From contig SCFE01000002.1 of the NCBI GenBank assembly GCA_004352715.1, positions 5,705,831-5,769,830 on the forward strand: a stretch of DNA of 64,000 nucleotides. The letters run 5' to 3'. The notes under the pieces are model-generated. The model ran no database searches and was not told where the DNA came from. It worked only from the letters and a program-made list of their open reading frames with translations. This DNA comes from Hofstenia miamia (taxonomy: Eukaryota > Xenacoelomorpha > Acoela). How positions within the stretch are numbered: the first letter of the stretch is position 1; every line of letters begins with the position of its first letter. Positions 57,541 through 64,000 of this stretch are shown here, piece by piece. Made by a program: the position numbers and the translations under genes.

Positions 57541-59410
57541 ATTATTATTAGCTTTAACCTCTATATCAGCTTCTATTGGCTCCACAATTGCCTGAATGGC
57601 TTGCATAGTTGACAAGTCCTAGATAATTCCTAATTTAAGAGCTATAGTCAATGGTAGCTAAGTGGATGTTGCTGTGATAAATTTTGTATCGGTAACCACT
57701 TTTTTTTGCTGCTGCCCATTAGTGTTTTACGGGAAAAACGACACATGAGGTTTATCAGAGAATCATAGGTGGCAGCATTTGAGCGGATTGCTTTAAAAGC
57801 ATGATGTGACTACATGTCACTGAGGGCTCACACTAAGTCAGAATTTTCCGGCATCTACGTATTTCCGTATTTTTTAAACAAAAACTCGGGTTTAATAATA
57901 TATGCTGTATCTATTAACTAGGTAATTATAGACGAATTTGTCACTAACTACTTACAAAACTATTATTTTGATTTTGTAGTAGGAGATATAATACGAACCG
58001 CAGTGTGCAAGTCCAATTAGAACGATATCCCACATGACTATTATTTTGAAAATTGTTACCCTGTTAATTAAACATAGTTTGTTTCATTTTCTGGTATATT
58101 TATTTAATTTAGGCATAAAGACTGAAAATCTTATCTCAATTGTTCTCATTACGTGAAACTTAATTACACTCAATCTCGGATGATGATGGTGCTATAGACT
58201 GTTTTTTGAATTTGTAGAATTTTATTGTTTCAATTTTGACGTCAGAAATTTTTGATTGTTTCGCAATAAAATGCCATCTTGGAATCACTTTAGTTGGATT
58301 TGTCGTAGAAAAGTTAAATAGAAATTTTTTCATTCTCCCTTAAATAGTGCAACTAATTGCAACTCGCGATTGGCATGGCCTGGCCAGCCTACCCGGTTTT
58401 TCCTCTATAAATAAAATTTCCAGTTTGAAAGCATTTTTGGCTTGCATTTATTTTTTGTATCACGGCAGATGAGAAATCCCCGGAAACGGTATATTTCTTT
58501 GAATTGTTGCAAGAAAACAGTGAACAATATATATGAATATAGAACTTAGATTTTGCAGCTTGTAATCTTGTGTTCTCATGCCTACATTAAGTATTTAGTT
58601 ACATGAAATAAAATATTTGCTTAAGATGCGTAAAATCAATAAGGAAAAGATACAAAATTGATATCAAATGTTAGAAATTTTCATTAAATGTTAATTTGGA
58701 AATGTATTTTATTTATATTTTAAAGCCTAAAACAGTTGTGGGATTTTATGTTAACCTGAAAGATTTAGTGATACTATGATTAGGTCTGCATTGCATGGTA
58801 AACTTTTTGATTTCTGTATTGGCTGAGGGTTAACAATTATTCTTTGTCGCGATATTTCAGTACATTTATATCGTTTCCTAATAATTCATCAAAAACATTT
58901 GAATTCACAAATTGTTGGTCTCTGTTGAGGTTTATTCTTTAATATAATTCCTGAAATTCGTAGACAACAAAAACATTTCTCCGATATAGAATATCATAAA
59001 TTATTTTTGCTAATCATATTTGTACATCGCATTAAATAGACCCAAGCAAAACTAGATCAGGAATGGGTTCATATTTATATAATTCCGACCGCTTTCAAAT
59101 ACTTTACAGGCACTAGTATAATCCGCGATTTATATCTTTCCATCAAATTTGTTGTTTTGATTCCACTTCCTTCAATCTTGATCATGAAATTTAATTGCGT
59201 TTATTTTATAATAATGATCAGTTACCACATCACATCTGCAGTTTTGAAATCTATATTTAAATAAAGACATATTTAATGAAAATGTTCCTATGGTTTGTTT
59301 CCTAAGAAAAAGATAATCCAAGAGGTTATTTCCAAAAACAATACTACTTGAAATATTTCATATGTAGGAACAATTATTGCATTTGAATAATATGTCGTTT
59401 TTTAGGAGCT
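57541..59410. other. AT-rich stretch, no gene seen
   Basis: No long frame and no recognised motif on either strand. Confidence 0.5.
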
Positions 59411-59660
59411 TAATTAACCTTAATAAGAACATGCAGATATATTTCGACTTACAAAGTCATCGTCAGTTTTACAAATTATTCCCTCTAAGTTTACTAGATT
59501 TTACAAAAGACTATTTATAAATTAAACTTGTCACTTTTTAAAATTTAAAAAATTATAATTATTATTGTAAAATCAAATAAATTTATAGGGAATAATTTGT
59601 AAAACTGACGATGACTTTGTAAGTCGAAATATATCTGCATGTTCTTATTAAGGTTAATTA
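59411..59660. mobile_element. 250-bp foldback element with perfect 74-bp arms
   Basis: Arms 59411-59484 and 59587-59660 are perfect reverse complements, with a 102-bp loop. Each arm contains, read towards its outer end, CTGACGA, one extra T, GACTT-TGT-AAGTC, GAAA (59605-59630 on +, 59441-59466 on -). This is the same architecture as the hammerhead-like core in the Penelope remnant at 37810. It may derive from two Penelope tails joined head to head. No coding capacity. Confidence 0.8.
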
Positions 59661-60091
59661 TTGCATTTCTTTAAAAAAAACAGTGTTATGATAATACAAT
59701 GTGGTCGTTTTTTCTATAGAGTCAAACAGTATGTCAAAAGTATAAGACAGAATGGCATTCGTGATTTTGATTTTTAGTCGGTTCCAGTATGACTTTCAAA
59801 CTACCCTAAACAAATTTCATAGAATTCTAATGAGCTATACTGATCACCTCCCTGTTTGCAAATGCGAAGGTCAGTAGTTGTAAAAGCGGTCTTCATTTTT
59901 ACGATTGTTGATCTGTCAATTTAGGTGTCTACATTTGCTATTTGCAAAAACATCTTTAAATTTAAAATGAATGTTGTAATGTACCTTTTCACAAAATGAT
60001 CAGAAATTTATAAAAGTGAATTTATAGTTTTGTAAAAATCAGTCGTAAGGGTACTTTGTACAATGTTTATATAACAATTCAAGCACATTAT

Positions 60092-60111
60092 TATATGTGA
60101 GCATATATATA

Positions 60112-60149
<38 letters not shown>

Positions 60150-60169
60150 TATATATATGCTCACATATA
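60092..60169. repeat. 78-bp perfect palindrome with (TA)n centre, at a single N
   Basis: TATATGTGAGCATATATA... is followed by its exact mirror, ending ...GCTCACATATA, then N at 60170, then GCATATAT and (TA)n again leading to 'atctatattcc'. Probably an assembly fold-over at a TA tract rather than a biological palindrome. Confidence 0.8.
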
Positions 60170-60170
60170 N

Positions 60171-60204
<34 letters not shown>

Positions 60205-60210
60205 ATATTC

Positions 60211-63200
60211 CTGTATATAAAACAGCGCATCCACAACGATCTGACAGAACACTTCTTCAAGCTTATGTGAGATGGTTGGTGTTGACTGACCTCATATTCC
60301 GTAAGAGTTGACGTAAAATTTGATTCGATGTACTCTTCTTAAATCACGGTTTTATATAAAATTTTCATATGTAACTGGGATTGCCAAAATCAGCCTAGTT
60401 GAGACTTTTAGATACTGTTCAACACATTTTGGTAAAAAGGAATTTTTAGTGCTAGTGAAGCACTAATCTAATGTATAGAAAATAACGAATTTAATTACAG
60501 ATTGTTAATCATTAGTCAACAATATATCACAAAACGCGATGTAAACTCATAGCTAACACTGTCACGTATATCAACAAAAATATGTGCAAACAAGTAAACA
60601 TTTAAACAAAGTAAAATAAAACATGCAAACTAAATTGGCCCGCTGTAAATATCACAAAGCCAATAAATCACAAAACTCAGTACATGTTTAATCAATCAAC
60701 ACACAATGACAATTTACGTGACGTCAGTAAAACAACCCATCAATATCCATGAGCTGGCAGGGGTAAAGGGTCAGATTGTGCTAAACTTCTGATCACCTTT
60801 ACTATTCACATAGAAAAATTTATATTTACCAAAATAATTACTTGCTTGAGTTATGGCAAATTTAAAAACTGTTTATTGAATAATCCGTCTTGTAAAACCT
60901 AAAACTTCATTTTTATTCAAATCTTTCCTTTGTATAACTACAAAAATATTTTTATAAATTTATTAATTTGTTTTATTGATATTTTGAGAAATGAATTTTT
61001 TATTATTTTCTTGTTATACTTAAGAGGCGTAATTTTTGTAGTTCTATCTTTGTCTATGCAATATATATAATTATAGAAAATTAGATTCTATGGTATGAAA
61101 CAGTATTATTTAATATTTTGAAGAAAGCAGTTAATACGTTTTTATATAATGACTAGGAAATTTATATGACATTTTATCAATGATAAGATGCCGATTCTAG
61201 CCTTCAGGTGTAAAACACTAGAAAATGTAATATATTACATATTCAACCAATTTTAAAAAACAATTTTGCACAGTGATTTTAAAGCAAAACTGCACCACAT
61301 CAAGTTATTCAAACGCAACTTTTCAAATATGGACAACCCTACTAATCATTTGCTTCTATCCTAGTTGCTATGGACTCTCCAGATAATTTATTTCAAAATA
61401 TGAATATTGTGAAGTATCGAAAATAGGATCGGAGTGCCAGATTCATGCCTCGAAACGCCATTTTCACAAAGAATATTTCTAATAGATCTTAGTTTTCATT
61501 TATTGTTTTCTAAATTACATGCAAAAGAAAATCTATTAGCATTTATCAATGCATATTTCACATATGAAATTTTTTTCATTTTTTATCCGCCTACTCATGT
61601 TAAGGCAATTTAATTATTTGAACGTACATTCTAAAGAACATCGTTTTCTAATTGCCTCTGCTTACACTTACTATTGTAACTGTAAAAATCCCAAATAAAT
61701 ACCTTAAAAAGTGTTTGAAAGTTAAACAGAATCGTCAAAAATATTTGAAGAAGGTTAGGTTACACGTTTGAACTTTCAGATTAATTCGCTCTCTGGACAT
61801 TGACAGACTAAATGTCGAATTTTCAGGTTTTCAAAATTGGCCTGAATTTGTTAGATCAGAAACTTTTCAATAGGAAATTAATAATTCTTAAAAACTAAGG
61901 CAGGGAAATGCATTTTTATGGTTGATTTTTCAATATTTTGAAAACTTTCGCGAGGGTTTACTCTGCTTTTCGTCACTCACTTTGCCAAGATAGAGATGTC
62001 TTCGGCCAGTGAGCTTCAGAAACTCCTTTGTATCCCTTAAGTGACGAACAATGAGATGTGATCACGTCTTTCTACAGCACGGAAGGCCGTTGATTTCCTA
62101 TATTCATTCTTAATGATATAAAGAAATTTTTTCATAGAAATTATTTTTATATGCTCTAATTATGTTAAGTTCGCATTCCTATTAGTAACTCTTAGGGTTA
62201 TTTTTCTGGAATTACATGGCATAAATAGAAAAAAAGCGTGTACTAATTTGTTAATAAATTTGAAAATATAAACATAATATAAAAGATTTCCTCTATAAAA
62301 TGAGAAACTGTAAATTTTGGGATGCCGGATTTTCATATCCCACACAACATGTGTTGTGTACACAACAGTTAAGATTCCTACACAACGCAACATGTTGCAT
62401 ATGCTAAATAGTTTTTGAAAGAATGAATGTATTGCGCTTTAAAGAAATCTGCACTTTGGTCGTCTTGACCTATGAAAATGGTGAAAAATCAGTAGAAAAT
62501 TTGAGCCTGGAGATATATTATTTAATTAAAACAATATGGTACACTTGAATAAATTGTGGGCCAATAACAATATGGGACTGAGTTCAACACATGATCGTGA
62601 CTGTCAAAATCAGCCACACTGTCCTCTCTAAATTCACTTTTTTGGTTTTTCAAATATTGTGCTTTATTGAACCCTCACCTCAACAATGATCAAAGTACAA
62701 TCTAACACAGAGATGGAATCGGATCTCAATATTGAGAAAAATTCGGATCCAATTTTTTTGTAAAAATAGCTTATATATATTAATTACATAAATAAATCTT
62801 ATACATAATGCAATGAAATTTTGTAAATTAATTTAATTGACCGTACATCAGGTTCCCTTCTTATTCTTTGCAACCCTTTCTATTATATACTAGTAATTTT
62901 CAATGAAATTTACTTGGCTTTTTATATAATAAGACGTGATATCCAATCTAATGTTTCAACTTCAATAAATATTTACATTAAATGTAAATTAAATGTTTGT
63001 AACTAAAATTTTAAAAAATTGCAATTTTCGATAAATTTAATATCATCTAGTTCTAGTAGTATTCTGCCAGTACCAGTAATTTTTCTATTTGCTAAATATG
63101 CTATACTGTAAAGTATAGCCGTAGAATGAAACGGTTTTGGTCTGAAGACATGTCTAGAATTAAATTTTATTAATAAATATGTCGCAGTTATCACTTAGCA

Positions 63201-63818
63201 ATTTATTGCCTTTATATGTAATTAAATTTTTTCCCATATTTAGTTTCTTTTTTCTAGATAAAAATTAAGTTTTTGACAGACTTTCTAGTGAAACCTGGCG
63301 TTTGACTTATAATTCAGCTTCAGCGGTCTAAATGTTCAGTTCTATAGTTTTTGTTCCCTTTGTATTTTAATCAGTTTAAAATATTCTTTCCTAACTTCAA
63401 AATATATAAAGCCGCCCACCCGTTTGAAAATTCTTAGATTCACCCCTGATATCGTTAAATATAAGGGATTAATGCGAATACAGCAGGGCTTATCCCCTAT
63501 TTTCTCTCGTATTAGATAAAATAAGATAAGACAATCTTTATTAAGAGAAGGTAAAGCAATTAATACAAACTGATGGCTTCTCAAAATAGCGTCATTAAAA
63601 AAAAATAAAACAAAATCATACTATTTACAAACCTATACATTGCTAAGAAGGCTAAGAATAAGTCTACATTCTAGTAATTATCCATTCTTTGGGTCGGGTT
63701 GAGAATTTCTATATTAAATTTGGGCTAAGGCTGAATAAATTGGGTTTTCTTATATATTCAAATGTAGTTTGTACTTAAATGATATTCATATACATGTAAA
63801 TGATGTTTGTGTTATGTA
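60211..63818. other. AT-rich stretch, no gene seen
   Basis: Short frames at 62160-62393, 63003-63194 and 63342-63584 are not recognised. No RNA gene or repeat of note was seen. Confidence 0.5.
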
Positions 63819-64000
63819 TTGGGTTGTCAGATAAGTTCGTACGGTTTTTATAGCACATAATTGAAATGAACATTAAACCACATTAGAAATATAAAAAAGT
63901 TCTTTATTAATCAATGATGTATTCTCCTTCACTTTTTACAACTTTATCCCATCGTTCTACAAGTTTCATAATACCGCTGCGGTAAAAATCACTGGACTTG
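63819..64000 (-). mobile_element. Mariner element, 3' end, truncated by the window edge
   Basis: Begins after TA (63817-63818) with TTGGGTTGTCAGATAAGTTC, like the ends of mariner elements ('TTGGGTTGGC.AATAAGT'). It is a different family from the mariner at 12715, whose ends read CGAGGTCTATACC. Confidence 0.8.
63907..64000 (-). CDS. Mariner transposase, C-terminal end, partial
   Basis: The last 30 residues before TAA read FYRSGIMKLVERWDKVV then GEYIID, the usual mariner C-terminus ('FY..GI.KL..RW.K......GEYI'). The frame is open up to the window edge, so the rest, including the catalytic region, lies beyond position 64000. Whether it is intact cannot be judged. Confidence 0.85.
   Translation of the reverse strand, partial: KSSDFYRSGIMKLVERWDKVVKSEGEYIID

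Noticed and set aside
62341-62360. ACACAACATGTGTTGTGT as a palindromic site
   Set aside because: It is not an exact palindrome when reverse-complemented.
1-64000. CRISPR arrays, operons, ribosome binding sites
   Set aside because: The sequence is eukaryotic with spliced genes; no regularly spaced direct repeats of that type were seen.

Overview
The window looks like nuclear DNA of an AT-rich invertebrate animal. Genes have spliced exons with GT..AG borders and short 'tttag' acceptors. (TA)n microsatellites are abundant, the assembly contains N gaps, and the transposon mix is typically animal (mariner, hAT, piggyBac, Penelope, LINE). A cnidarian such as Hydra would fit the composition, but that is a guess and no species marker is present.

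Two host genes are recognised. The first is a CP2/LSF-family transcription factor (TFCP2/UBP1 type) on the + strand. Its first three coding exons lie at 4905-6064. A chain of nine phase-compatible exons encoding the end of the DNA-binding region, the linker, the SAM-like domain and the dimerisation domain lies at 39881-50150. The exons for most of the CP2 DNA-binding domain (about 200 residues) and the last exon were not found; the former may lie in an N gap. The second gene is an intronless 1038-codon VWA7-like membrane protein at 29509-32625, on the same strand inside the large CP2 interval.

Layout: 1-7912 and 19145-26467 are the arms of a very large, diverged inverted repeat. Each arm carries its own copy of CP2 exons 1-3, pointing towards the other. 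The left arm also carries a 532-bp MITE with a TAA target duplication that is empty in the right arm. The spacer (7913-19144) holds a tRNA-like cloverleaf, a tandem-repeat block at a 1000-N gap, a GC-rich zinc-finger fragment and a broken but complete-length mariner (12715-14014). 26468-29508 is gap-ridden and repetitive. VWA7 follows, then a nested repeat block (32778-34224).

35947-37060 is a small TIR element with Ginger-like ends carrying only the zinc-binding head of an integrase. It is followed by a Penelope-like element remnant with a hammerhead-like core. The CP2 3' exons are interspersed with hAT remnants. 51071-51753 is a LINE remnant. 53099-56035 is a hAT element with an intact 599-codon transposase and matching 8-bp target duplications. 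56431-57523 is a broken piggyBac-type transposase. 59411-59660 is a perfect foldback element. 63819 to the window end is the 3' end of a second mariner.

Several N positions (27971, 34225, 40034, 53216, 60170) are flanked by duplicated or inverted copies of the same sequence. That pattern is typical of unresolved assembly joins, so duplications at those points should be treated with caution. The outer end of the right arm of the big inverted repeat also meets a gap.
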